From Brachypodium distachyon (lineage: Eukaryota; Streptophyta; Magnoliopsida; Poales; Poaceae): a stretch of DNA of 64,000 bases. The first letter of the stretch is position 1. Every line of letters starts with the position of its first letter. Position numbers and translations under genes: made by a program. Below are positions 1 through 10,016 of the stretch, piece after piece. The notes beneath the pieces were generated by a model. That model did not search any database. It was not told the origin of the DNA and worked only from the letters and a program-made list of their open reading frames with translations. The DNA lies in contig NC_016135.3 in the NCBI RefSeq assembly GCF_000005505.3, forward strand, positions 17,578,613 through 17,642,612, written 5' to 3'.

Positions 1-846
1 GCAAATTTCCAGTATTATTACTGGATTATGAGGATCTAACTTTTTGTGACAAGGCTATTGTGAGATTCTAAATATCTTAATACTATGTTCTTACAGATAC
101 ACGGTAAAGTACTTTTATTCTAACAAAGGGGATACATGGCCCGCAAAAAGATGATATTTTCGTTTAACAAACTTCCTCTTCTGCAGATCCTGAAGAGCCG
201 TGGGTTGATAGGGGTCAATCAAGAGAGCCCTTACGAGAGCATGGTGATTTCCACGATTCCACAGCTCGAAGTGGTGTTCCAGAATCCTGAGTAGCGGAAG
301 GGGATCTCACGACAGGGTTTAACTTAACAAAAACTCCATTTCTTGAGTTGTTTTAGGAGCTTTTCAGTTTCAGCTTGCTGTATCCTGTGTGTGTTGTTGG
401 CGCGGCACACATGGTTTGGACATAGAACAGCTTAGGGGATCTTGCTCGGTTCAAGTTATGACAGGTTTAGGTTGCAGTTTCTCTCTGGCTGCTGGATGTT
501 GATGGCATGCTCGATTTGTAATTGACATGTCTCTTTTGTCTTAACACTTTGACAGAAGTGGTTAAAAACTCAGCTTGGTTCTGATCTGTGAGGCGAGCAA
601 GTTGTCTGTTCCTGAAATTTTTGGAATGAAGGCTTGTACAGCTGCTTGGCGCGAGGTGGACTGTTAACGTCTGCTAGAGAATTGTAGAATGCCAGAATTC
701 CCAATTTGTGGATGGAAGCTTTAGATGGGAGCTCTTGGGGGAAGAACTGGTGTCCGGTTGCCTTCCTAAAATGTCTTGAGAATTTCTAGAAATATATATG
801 TATGGAACATGCACCTGTGAAACTAAAATGTTCTCGAATCCAAATT
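1..846. repeat. Right end of upstream copy of a 4,184-bp tandem duplication
   Basis: This stretch reads almost identically at 4185-5030, offset 4,184 bp. By eye I saw one substitution near the right end (C at 833 against G at 5017). Homology stops abruptly after 846/5030. The simplest reading is that 847-5030 is one unit and this is the end of an identical unit whose start lies left of the window. The left limit of homology cannot be seen because the window starts inside it. Confidence 0.85.
187..294 (+). other. Possible terminal coding exon, repeated at 4371-4478
   Basis: A pyrimidine-rich stretch ending in CTGCAG is followed by 36 open codons ending in TAG, then by about 500 bp of AT-rich sequence resembling a 3' UTR. 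The predicted peptide ends in PQLEVVFQNPE. A second frame is also open over the same interval, so coding is not proven. The same exon-like segment recurs in the second repeat copy, downstream of the hAT-like gene. I do not recognise the peptide. It could be an alternative 3' exon of the hAT-like transcript or the tail of an unrelated host gene. Confidence 0.25.
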
Positions 847-1428
847 TTGCGGCATGTCTTGATCTTTTTCAGGACCCGTATAGTGGGTTTCGGTTCCTCT
901 CCGCATGGCGAGCCGTCTGCAGCCACGCCCGTGTTGGCGTGCTCTGCTCCCCTCCACCTCCAGGCTCCAGCGTTCTACATCGGTTGAGGGGTAAACCGCG
1001 GACACGGCAACGAACGGGATACCTCCGGATACTCCAAAATAGTACGTGTCCCGGACGTATCGATCCACCCACCAAAGGTTAAATGCCCTAGCCCCTAATC
1101 CAGTCTTGCTCCCGTGCGCCGCCTACACAGCTGCTGCTGCGCCGCGGCCGCCGAGAGAAGATCCAGCCGCCGGCCCACCGCTCCTCCGTTCGCCGTCCTC
1201 CGCCGAGTAGCTATCTCCGCCGTCCGCCGAGGCGCCGAGCAGGTCAGTTTCCCCTCCCTCCGGCTTCCCATCTCCATTTCTCCGGTTCTCCATGTTCCTT
1301 CCATTCTCCCATCTCCACTTGCTCTGTTCGTTGCCCGAATTTGGGACTGGCAGAAATAGTACGGCAGTCTACGGCTTAGTAAGTTAAGTACTCCAGCTTA
1401 CTTCCTCTACTTCTACTGCAGGTCAACA

Positions 1429-3906
1429 ATGATTACCAATGGAAGCACCGGTAGTACGGGTGGTTCTGGAGCTGGAAGCTCCAACTCGAATGCGAGCAGT
1501 GGTGCCGGAGTATCAAATGCAGTCCAGATGTTGAATGCTGCTCGTGTGATTCCTCCCAATGACGACCAGAAGTCGCCGCTATGGAGGTATGTAGAGAAAA
1601 TCGAGAAGACTAGAGGAGGGAAAGGAGGGAATGCGAAGTTCATCTGTAGGCTTTGTGACCGTGAGATGAGTGGGAGCTACTCGAGAGTGAAAGCACATCT
1701 GTTGAAGTGGTCAAACAATGGTGTGAGGACGTGTCCGAAGGTGACCGTTGATGTTTTAGTTCAGCTCAAAGGTGAACAATAAAGGGCCGATGCAATGACT
1801 GCTAGCAACATGCCTTGCAACGTTCCGCTGCTAACTGATGGCAACATCATTGGGAGGAAGAGAATGGCATCATCAACTATTGAAGCACTCTTCGATGCCA
1901 AAACTCGCAGCAAGCTGGATGCTTTGATTGCAAGGATGTTCTATAGTGCAGGTGAGAAATTTATCATCCTTCAACATGTTTCATTTACCATTCTTGTTAG
2001 GAATGCTTTAATAAGTTTCCAAGTTTCCATTGTATTTGTTGTAGGGCTGCCTTTCAGTCTTGCAAGAAACCCTTGGTTTAGGCAGGCTTTCATATTTGCT
2101 GCCAACAACAAGTTTAGTGGCTATGTCCCTCCAAGCTATAGCAAGATCAGAACCGGTCTTCTTGTGCAAGAGAAGACATGTGTTGAACGAATGCTGCGTC
2201 CGATCAAGACAATATGGAGCCTCAAAGGTGTGAGTATCGTGTCAGATGGGTGGTCCGATCCTCAAAGACGGCCTCTCTTGAATTTTATGGCTGTAACAGA
2301 AGATGGACCTATGTTTTTAAGAGCAGTCAACATCGAGGGAGAACTAAATAGCAAGGAATACATCTTTGAGAAGATGTTAGAAACCATTGATTTTGTTGGA
2401 GCTGCAAATGTTGTCCAAGTGGTCACTGATAATGCAGCCAACTGCAGAGCTGCGGGGCTGCTGGTGGAGCAGAAGTACCCTCGTATTTTCTGGACCCCAT
2501 GTGTCGTCCATTCTTTGGACCTTGCGTTGAAGAACATAGGTGCAATCAGGAGCGAAGAAGACCCTGAGTATGAACACTGCAACTGGATCAGTGAGGTAGT
2601 ATCAGATGCGCAGCAGATTCAGGACTTCATATTGAATCACTCCATGAGGTTGTCTATGTTCAACGATTTTAGCAAGTTGAAACTTCTTGCTATTGCTGAA
2701 ACAAGATTTGCTTCTCAGATTGTGATGTTGAAAAGGTTCCGTGAGGTCCAACAAGCTCTTACTTTGTTGATTGTGAGCTCCAAGTGGTCCGATTATAGAG
2801 CTGAGAATGAAGGTAAAGCACGGTTTGTAAGAGAGAAGGTTATCAATGGTTTCTGGTGGGATAAAGTGAAGTATATCCTTGATTTCACCGAGCCCATCTA
2901 TTCTATGATACGTGTAGCTGACACGGATAAATCATGCCTTCATTTGATATATGAGATGTGGGATAGCATGATTGAGAAGGTGAAGGTTATAATTTATCGC
3001 CATGAAGGAAAAAAGGAGGATGAACAATCACCCTTTTACAATATTGTTCATGAGATCCTACAAAGTCGATGGTTAAATAATAATACCCCATTGCATTGTT
3101 TGGCACATTCATTGAATCCCAAGTAAATTGATAGCTTACTGCCCTGAAAAACTGAATTTACCAGTGTCCCTAATATTGTTGCTAATTGCCGCCTTTTCTT
3201 GATGTCATCTTTAGGTGTTACACTCAAGCTTGGCTTGCTGAGGTTGATGGCCGTGAAGCTCCACATGTTGATGAAGAGATATCAATAGCGAGAAACACAT
3301 GTTTTAGGAGGATGTTTGGTGATGGTCCTGAACTGCACAAGATCAAACAACAATTTGGTAATTTCAGTTCGTTTACTGCTGGATTTAATTCCTTCGATTC
3401 ACTTGAGGATAGAACCTACCTAGAGCCCAAGTCATGGTGGGCAATTCATGGTAGCTTTGCCCCAGAGCTACAAAAATTGGCACTAAAATTACTTGGTCAG
3501 CCAGCATCTTCTTCATGTGCTGAAAGAAATTGGAGCACGTATGGTCTGATGCATAGTACAACAGGAAACAGGTCCTCTATTCTACTTTAAGTCCTTATTT
3601 TCTTACTTTTATCACCAACTTGGAAGTTAGAAACTGAGTTCAATTTTTTATTGTAGGCTGAACCCTGGACATGCCGAGGATCTTCTCTTTGTACATCAAA
3701 ACCTCCGTCTTATTTCAAGGAAATCTACAGAGTATTCGAGTGGACCAACAAGATTTTGGGACATTGGAGGAGACACCCACGAGATATTTGGTGGTGGTGC
3801 ACATTTTCTTGAAGAAGCTGTGCTCTCACTAGATGAACCAGAGCTAGAGGCACTGCTTGATGATATTGGAGCTTTGGAGAATGAAGCTGCACGGACAGAG
3901 GCATAG
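1429..3906 (+). pseudogene. hAT-family transposase-like gene (BED zinc finger, DUF659, hAT dimerisation)
   Basis: The product resembles plant BED-finger/DUF659/hAT C-terminal proteins, which are transposases or domesticated DNA-binding relatives. The BED finger shows CRLC followed by HLLK and a distal C (codons about 77-105). The DUF659 core has SDGWSDPQRRP and VVTDNAANC, the two Asp-containing motifs. The dimerisation motif is SSSCAERNWSTYG. I place introns at 1952-2044 (93 bp, in frame), 3123-3214 and 3572-3656, all GT-AG, and each restores the family reading frame. The ATG at 1429 follows CTGCAGGTCAACA, suggesting a spliced 5' leader. One in-frame TAA at 1780-1782 separates the BED finger from the rest. 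I see no splice site that would remove it, since the available GT/AG pair would make a 32-bp intron. Otherwise the gene looks intact, so the stop is recent, an error, or the finger is made separately. No terminal inverted repeats were identified. Confidence 0.8.
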
Positions 3907-4184
3907 GAATGATGGATTCAAACTTTGGTAAGCTTGAACTCAATAAAGGGCATGCATTGCTCTACTCCTGGTAAAAATTGTCGCTGAGGTATTCTTTCGC
4001 AGGAAAATTGCCGATCTTGGTCATCGTATGCATATCCATCATACTTCACTCTTTAAAAAGATCTTATTACCCTATTCTGCTATCAAATTAATGTGCTCTT
4101 TTAGTGGAATGATTTGGTGCGACGAGCTTTGAGATTTTGGCAAAGATTGCATTTGTTCCGTTCTTACTAAAAGTTATTTGTATT

Positions 4185-5030
4185 GCAAATTTCCAGTATT
4201 ATTACTGGATTATGAGGATCTAACTTTTTGTGACAAGGCTATTGTGAGATTCTAAATATCTTAATACTATGTTCTTACAGATACACGGTAAAGTACTTTT
4301 ATTCTAACAAAGGGGATACATGGCCCGCAAAAAGATGATATTTTCGTTTAACAAACTTCCTCTTCTGCAGATCCTGAAGAGCCGTGGGTTGATAGGGGTC
4401 AATCAAGAGAGCCCTTACGAGAGCATGGTGATTTCCACGATTCCACAGCTCGAAGTGGTGTTCCAGAATCCTGAGTAGCGGAAGGGGATCTCACGACAGG
4501 GTTTAACTTAACAAAAACTCCATTTCTTGAGTTGTTTTAGGAGCTTTTCAGTTTCAGCTTGCTGTATCCTGTGTGTGTTGTTGGCGCGGCACACATGGTT
4601 TGGACATAGAACAGCTTAGGGGATCTTGCTCGGTTCAAGTTATGACAGGTTTAGGTTGCAGTTTCTCTCTGGCTGCTGGATGTTGATGGCATGCTCGATT
4701 TGTAATTGACATGTCTCTTTTGTCTTAACACTTTGACAGAAGTGGTTAAAAACTCAGCTTGGTTCTGATCTGTGAGGCGAGCAAGTTGTCTGTTCCTGAA
4801 ATTTTTGGAATGAAGGCTTGTACAGCTGCTTGGCGCGAGGTGGACTGTTAACGTCTGCTAGAGAATTGTAGAATGCCAGAATTCCCAATTTGTGGATGGA
4901 AGCTTTAGATGGGAGCTCTTGGGGGAAGAACTGGTGTCCGGTTGCCTTCCTAAAATGTCTTGAGAATTTCTAGAAATATATATGTATGGAACATGCACCT
5001 GTGAAACTAAAATGTTGTCGAATCCAAATT
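4185..5030. repeat. Right end of second copy of the 4,184-bp tandem unit
   Basis: Near-identical to 1-846. It begins about 280 bp after the stop of the hAT-like gene and ends at AATCCAAATT, where the first copy continues with TTGCGG and this copy with CAAAGC. Position 5030/5031 is therefore the original right flank, and 846/847 is the duplication junction. High identity indicates a recent event. Confidence 0.85.
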
Positions 5031-5320
5031 CAAAGCACAGCTCGTTCGACCTGACAGGAATACCGAATCCCAAGGCGCGACCAGGTGATGAAGCCTGGAA
5101 CAGAGGATAAAGCCTCGACACGCTAAGGTTACTAAACACGGCTGATGCATAACCGAATATGCAATGGATGTTTTCTGGAGTACATTTGAAGTTAATCGGT
5201 TTCGCATCGCCATGCTTGTTGCAGTAGGTTTTTGATGTTGCAGTGTGATGTCATTTGGTTGGAGGTCTCGATCACAAAACTCAAACCCCGAAATCTCCCT
5301 CCTGCTCCTGCTCCAGTCCG

Positions 5321-7102
5321 ATGCAGGCCACCCTCAAGGTCAAGGCCCTCCTAGCGTCCCCGGCTCCTCTCCCCGCGCGCCTCGTCCTCGCAGCCCAAGC
5401 TCTGCTGCTCACCTCCGGCATCGCCGTGGACGCCGCCGTCCTCGCGCATTTCGCCAGGCACCTCGCCTCCGCACGCGCGCCCGCGGACGCCGTCCACGCG
5501 CTGCTCCGCCTGCGTGCCTCCGCGCACCCGTTCAACGCTCTCATCTCCCACCTCACCCTCTCCGGCGAGCCCTCCTCCGCCTTCCGCACCTTCGCGGCCC
5601 TCCTCGCCGCGGGCCGCGGCGAGCCCCGGCGGCCCGACGGATACACGCTCCCCGCCACGCTCAAGGCGTGCGCGCGGCTCGGTGCTGGTGGCGATGATGG
5701 CGGCCTCCGCGAGGGCCGCCAGGTGCATGCGGTCGCGGAGAAGGGCGGGTTCCTGGGCCGCCTGCCCGTCCGGAACGCGCTGGTCACGCTCTACGGCGTG
5801 TGCGGCGAGTGTGGCGACGCGAGGAGGGTGTTCGACGAAATGGCTTCGCGGGACGTCGTGTCTTGGACGGCGCTAGTGTCTGCGTTCGTCAGAGGAGGGA
5901 GGTTCGCCGAGGCGCTCGTGCTGGTTGGTCAGATGGACGTTGTGCCGAACGAGGGAACACTGGCATGCGTGCTGGTCGCGTGTGGGAGACTGGGGGCGGC
6001 GCGGGCTGGGAAGGCCGTGCATGGGTGGTATCTCAGGCGGGAGAGCGACCTGAAACTCATTGTTGGGAATGCAGTTTTGGATATGTATGTCAAGTGCGAG
6101 AAGCTGGATCTTGCAAGACGGGTGTTTGACAGGCTTTTGGTGAGGGACGTTATTTCTTGGACGATCATGATAAGTGGTTTGGTGCAATGCAAGCTTCCGA
6201 GTAAGGCATTGGAGGTGTTCAATGAGATGCAGAAATCACGGGTCAAGCCAGACAAGGTTGTTCTTTCCACTGTCCTATCAGCTTGCACGAGCTTGGGCGC
6301 GCTGGAGTCTGGGAGGTGGGTGCACGAATATATAGAACGTAAAGGCATCGAGTGGGATGTGCATGTGGGGACTTCGTTGGTTGATATGTACGCAAAGTGC
6401 GGGTGCTTGGAAACTTCTCTTTCCATCTTCCGTAAGATGCCCCTCAAGAATTTATCCTCTTGGAATGCTTTGATCAATGGGTTTGCATTGCATGGTCATG
6501 GCAGGGAAGCTCTTGAGCACTTTGACAGAATGGTAGCTTCAGGCTTGGCCCCAAATGAAGTCAGCTTTATAATCGTCCTTGGTGCATGCTGCCACAGTGG
6601 TTTAGTGCAAGAAGGCCTCCAGTTGTTTGAGTCGATGAAAAATTCATACAAGCTCTCGCCATGGGAAGAGCACTATGGTTCTGTGGTCGATCTACTTGGC
6701 AGAGCTGGGCTCATCCACGAAGCATATAGTGTAACTAAGGCCATGCCGATGAGGCCTGCTGTGTTTACATGGGGAGCCCTGCTGAGTGCATGCCAAGCTC
6801 ATAGGCAAGTGGATTTTTCACAGCAGATTCTTAGGCATGTCCATGAATTGGAGTCCTCTGAGAGTGGGGTTTATGCTCTCCTCTCAAATATATATGCTGT
6901 GAATCATAGGTGGGCTGATGTGAAGAGGGTGAGAGGGCTGATGAGTGAGAAAGGCTTGCAGAAGGAACCAGGATCCAGTGTGATTGAGGTGAATGGTAAG
7001 ACCAGTGAATTCGTAGTTGGACAGAAGAACCACAAAAATGTGGATGAGATATGTGCAATGCTCTCCATACTAATGGAGCAAATATATTTGGATGGATTGT
7101 AG
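5321..7102 (+). CDS. Pentatricopeptide repeat protein, PLS class, E subgroup
   Basis: Intact single-exon gene of 593 residues. It carries successive PPR units of the alternating P/L/S type; recognisable blocks include DVVSWTALVSAF, DVISWTIMISGL, DMYAKCG and SSWNALINGFALHG. The C-terminus has the E/E+ region (VDLLGRAGLIHEA, VYALLSNIYA, KEPGSSVIEV) and stops without a DYW deaminase domain. Family members bind single-stranded RNA in mitochondria or plastids, and E-type proteins usually specify C-to-U editing sites, recruiting a DYW partner. The start is the first ATG in this frame; the upstream extension to 5255 contains only TTG. GC content is very high over the first 700 bp and falls towards the 3' end, as in many grass genes. 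The first 35 residues are Ala/Leu-rich with few acidic residues, compatible with an organelle signal. The target RNA cannot be inferred. Confidence 0.93.
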   Translation: MQATLKVKALLASPAPLPARLVLAAQALLLTSGIAVDAAVLAHFARHLASARAPADAVHALLRLRASAHPFNALISHLTLSGEPSSAFRTFAALLAAGRGEPRRPDGYTLPATLKACARLGAGGDDGGLREGRQVHAVAEKGGFLGRLPVRNALVTLYGVCGECGDARRVFDEMASRDVVSWTALVSAFVRGGRFAEALVLVGQMDVVPNEGTLACVLVACGRLGAARAGKAVHGWYLRRESDLKLIVGNAVLDMYVKCEKLDLARRVFDRLLVRDVISWTIMISGLVQCKLPSKALEVFNEMQKSRVKPDKVVLSTVLSACTSLGALESGRWVHEYIERKGIEWDVHVGTSLVDMYAKCGCLETSLSIFRKMPLKNLSSWNALINGFALHGHGREALEHFDRMVASGLAPNEVSFIIVLGACCHSGLVQEGLQLFESMKNSYKLSPWEEHYGSVVDLLGRAGLIHEAYSVTKAMPMRPAVFTWGALLSACQAHRQVDFSQQILRHVHELESSESGVYALLSNIYAVNHRWADVKRVRGLMSEKGLQKEPGSSVIEVNGKTSEFVVGQKNHKNVDEICAMLSILMEQIYLDGL

Positions 7103-8094
7103 ATTTTGATCTTATGCATTTAAATAACATCTTCTTAAGTTTGTTGGTACCAGGGGACATGAGATTTAAGTGGTTATTGTGTACTGCTAGCATCATCCGG
7201 CTACTTCTCTGGGTGACTGATGATCAAGTCTGACCTTGGCTTGGCTACTGCAAATTTATGTTGTTACTGTTTGCTGCTCCTGACCTCGTATACATATGCA
7301 TCGTTTTCTGGCATTCTTAAATATGAACCAACAGCCAAGTGGTGTACACAGAAATGGCGAGACATCATTAACGCTGAATATCTTCAGCCTCTCTTCAGTG
7401 CTTGGGCTATGATTAAGGGTGAACAGCATCATATCTGGTGGATTTAGGAATGAGCCGAATAGACTTGGACTCTGAACGTTACAACTTACAAGCCACTGGC
7501 ATAAACCCAGACTGAGTTGTCAAGTAATCATTTTATACCAGGCGACGCGAAAAGTTACCAAATCTTTTATGTCAGATTGAGTAGAGAATTGAGACGGATA
7601 TAGTTTGTAATATGCACATAACTGCACCAAGAGCTATGGGCAGCTAAATATGAACCTTGTAAACAGGCTGCTGAGGATTAGTCCCTGAAGTTATCTTGAA
7701 GCCTAGGAGACCTAAAATGCTCTGAAGGAATCTGAGATATCATTAGTTGCGTTCAGTTATGATATCCTGCACTTGACATATTAGTTGATCAATGTTACAT
7801 GTTAGTTCATGAATGTCATGTGCTTTTGAACATGGCGGATACAGTTGTTGGATATGTCATGATTATATTTTCCTCACTGAAGAAGATAAAAAATGTTGTT
7901 CAAGGTGAGACTGTAAGTTATATTCATTCTGAAAGCACCCTGTTTAGTGCTTGCATACATGCCAGAGTAATTTCGAAATTAAGATACATTAAGAAGGTCC
8001 AATATTTACTATTGCTTTGCCGCGTGGACCTTGCTTATCCTCTCAATTTAATTAACTTCCAGCCTGTAGAGGAGGGATACTAATGCTTCCATAT
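7103..8094. other. Intergenic region between convergent genes
   Basis: No coding region is supported. It holds the 3' flank of the PPR gene and that of the minus-strand FT-like gene. Short open frames (7220-7447, 7799-8083) show no recognisable domain. Confidence 0.6.
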
Positions 8095-9893
8095 TTATCT
8101 AATGTAGCGTCTGCCTCCACATCCATTCTCCCTTTGGCAATTGAAGAACACTGCCGCCACAGCAGGTCCAAGACTATAAAATGCTGAAAAGTCTCTTGTA
8201 TTGAAATTTTGTCTCCATCCAGGTGCATATATAGTTTGCCGGACAGATTGGCGGAAGAGTATAAAGACACAGCGATGTATTCCTGCAGTTGGTCTTGGGC
8301 TTTCGTAACTGACAACTTCATTTACTGTAACAAAATGTGTGCTAACATGTTAGAGTTAGTTCAGGCGAGTATGTACATATGAAGAAATTTTTGCCACGAA
8401 CCAATGTGGAAGACAGGAAAACATGCTGCTTACTACCCAGGTATGCTATTTGCATGCCTTTTTTCCTTCTAATTCTGCACTCTTTTAAGGAATCATTATA
8501 GTTATCATTTTGAGCTTGTCTACCTAATTCCCTAAGTAATCATCAATGGTATACGTTTTGTTTTTCCTTGATCGAAACAAGATACATGTAATTCCATCTG
8601 GAATTCTGTACCAGCACTACATTCATTTTAAAATCTTAGATAACTGTTCAACTCATCAAAAAATTCAGATTAGGAAAGGAAAAAAGAAAAGGAAGAAAAG
8701 AACCCACCATAACTGGCATTTGTTGATTCTGGAATGTCTGTCACCAACCTGTGACATGTATATAATTATATGAGTCACTTCCAATTTGAAGTTATTACAT
8801 CATACAAACAGAAAAGTAATATAGTTGGGTAACTCCTACTAATTACGATATGCTCCAGGTCTTACCAATGGAGGTATTCTCTTTTTGTTGGGTTGCTTGG
8901 ACTTGGCGAGTCAGGATCCACCATCACCTAACAGCAAATGAGAATGTTATTTTAGGAAAATAATGTCCTTAGCTTAAGAAGATAGTTAACACCGAAGAAA
9001 AATATTATATTTCTGCAGATAGACAGATATACACTCCCTGAAATACACACAATACATCACATTTACTTTCCTTCTATTAAGAAGCAGTGTCCATGAAGGA
9101 GTTAGGTGCTAGCCTTGAGGCAGACCAGTGGACGTGTTGTCCATAATTGCCAATTAGGTGAACCTAAGCGGTATGGTATGGCTATGGGCTAGGTGGGTGG
9201 GACCCTAGCCTAGCTGAGCTAGACAGATTACAGATTACGGAGTTCTCCATTAACTTGATGCTTTTCAGAGAAATATGAATTACTGCAATGCCATCTCTAA
9301 TTCTGTACTAGGGGCCTTTGTCACACTAGCAAGATGTATAGATTTTTCAAAAAAAAAGGCGAAATGTATAGATACATATTTTAAATATTTATTGCTGCAT
9401 CTAATCATGATGATTCATATTCCTGTACTTCATGGGTGACGTGCATAATTTTTATTCCCAGTCAGCACGGAATGCAAAGATGCAGACATATGTGCCGGTC
9501 CAATAAAAGATAATTAAAGTGTTATCTGTATATGATTCACATGAAATAAAGAAAGGGAAGTAGGAAAGTCTTTTTCAATCCACACAGATGAGGTTGTACA
9601 AATTACAGAAAGTTGATATTCTTTGCTTTTAATGTTGTATACATACCGTTAACAACTGAAGTGCATGCACTAAAAAAGCAATGAGGTAGTTATAGACTTA
9701 CCAGAGTGTAAAGGCTCCTCATGTCGCGCCCAGCAATTTCGATCCTTGGTTGATTGGCTACTTGTGATGGCTTGAGCTCAGATCCATTGGTTAGTTCCTT
9801 ATTGTTGTATATAACTTTAAGTGACGCTGCTTTGACAAATGGGTCCACAATATCCCCAATAACATGTCCTATGGCAAGTGCCTCCCTTGACAT
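8095..9893 (-). CDS. FT-like PEBP-family protein (four exons)
   Basis: Exons in transcript order: 9893-9702 (192 bp), 8927-8866 (62), 8748-8708 (41) and 8324-8095 (230), giving 174 residues; all introns are GT-AG. The 62- and 41-bp middle exons are the hallmark sizes of plant FT/TFL1 genes. The protein has the PEBP motifs DPDSP and GIHR and ends in GCGGRRYIR. The Tyr in REYLHWLVTDIP and the Gln in APGWRQN are those of FT-type promoters rather than TFL1-type repressors. Family members are mobile phloem proteins that bind FD-type bZIPs via 14-3-3 proteins to control flowering. Oddities: the external-loop LYN triad reads FYS, the Gly usually following the exon 3/4 junction (SFG/SYG) reads Val (SYVNE), and a usually aromatic residue after GIHR is Cys. 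It is intact but may have diverged in function. Exact orthology to a named FTL gene is not claimed. Confidence 0.93.
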
Positions 9894-10008
9894 GGTTAGT
9901 AAAGATTAATAATCTTCAGGAGTTGAGTAAGAATAGGTTGTGCTCTGGACAAGCTAACTTAGTTTGAGATGTGAACTTGGGTGAACTGATGAGTGCAGGT
10001 GCATGCCC

Positions 10009-10016
10009 TATATATA
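10009..10016 (-). promoter_or_regulatory. Candidate TATA box of the FT-like gene
   Basis: On the minus strand the sequence reads TATATATAGGG, about 115 bp upstream of the FT-like ATG. A start site about 30 bp downstream would give an 85-nt leader. Position and sequence are typical, but there is no direct evidence of use. Confidence 0.4.

Noticed and set aside
1..5030. Direct repeats of 846 bp flanking the hAT-like gene considered as LTRs
   Set aside because: No TG...CA ends, primer site or polypurine tract, and the interior is a DNA-transposon-type gene; tandem duplication fits better.
5245..5876. Several long GC-rich open frames on both strands over the start of the PPR gene
   Set aside because: Shadows of the PPR coding frame in very GC-rich sequence; no domains.
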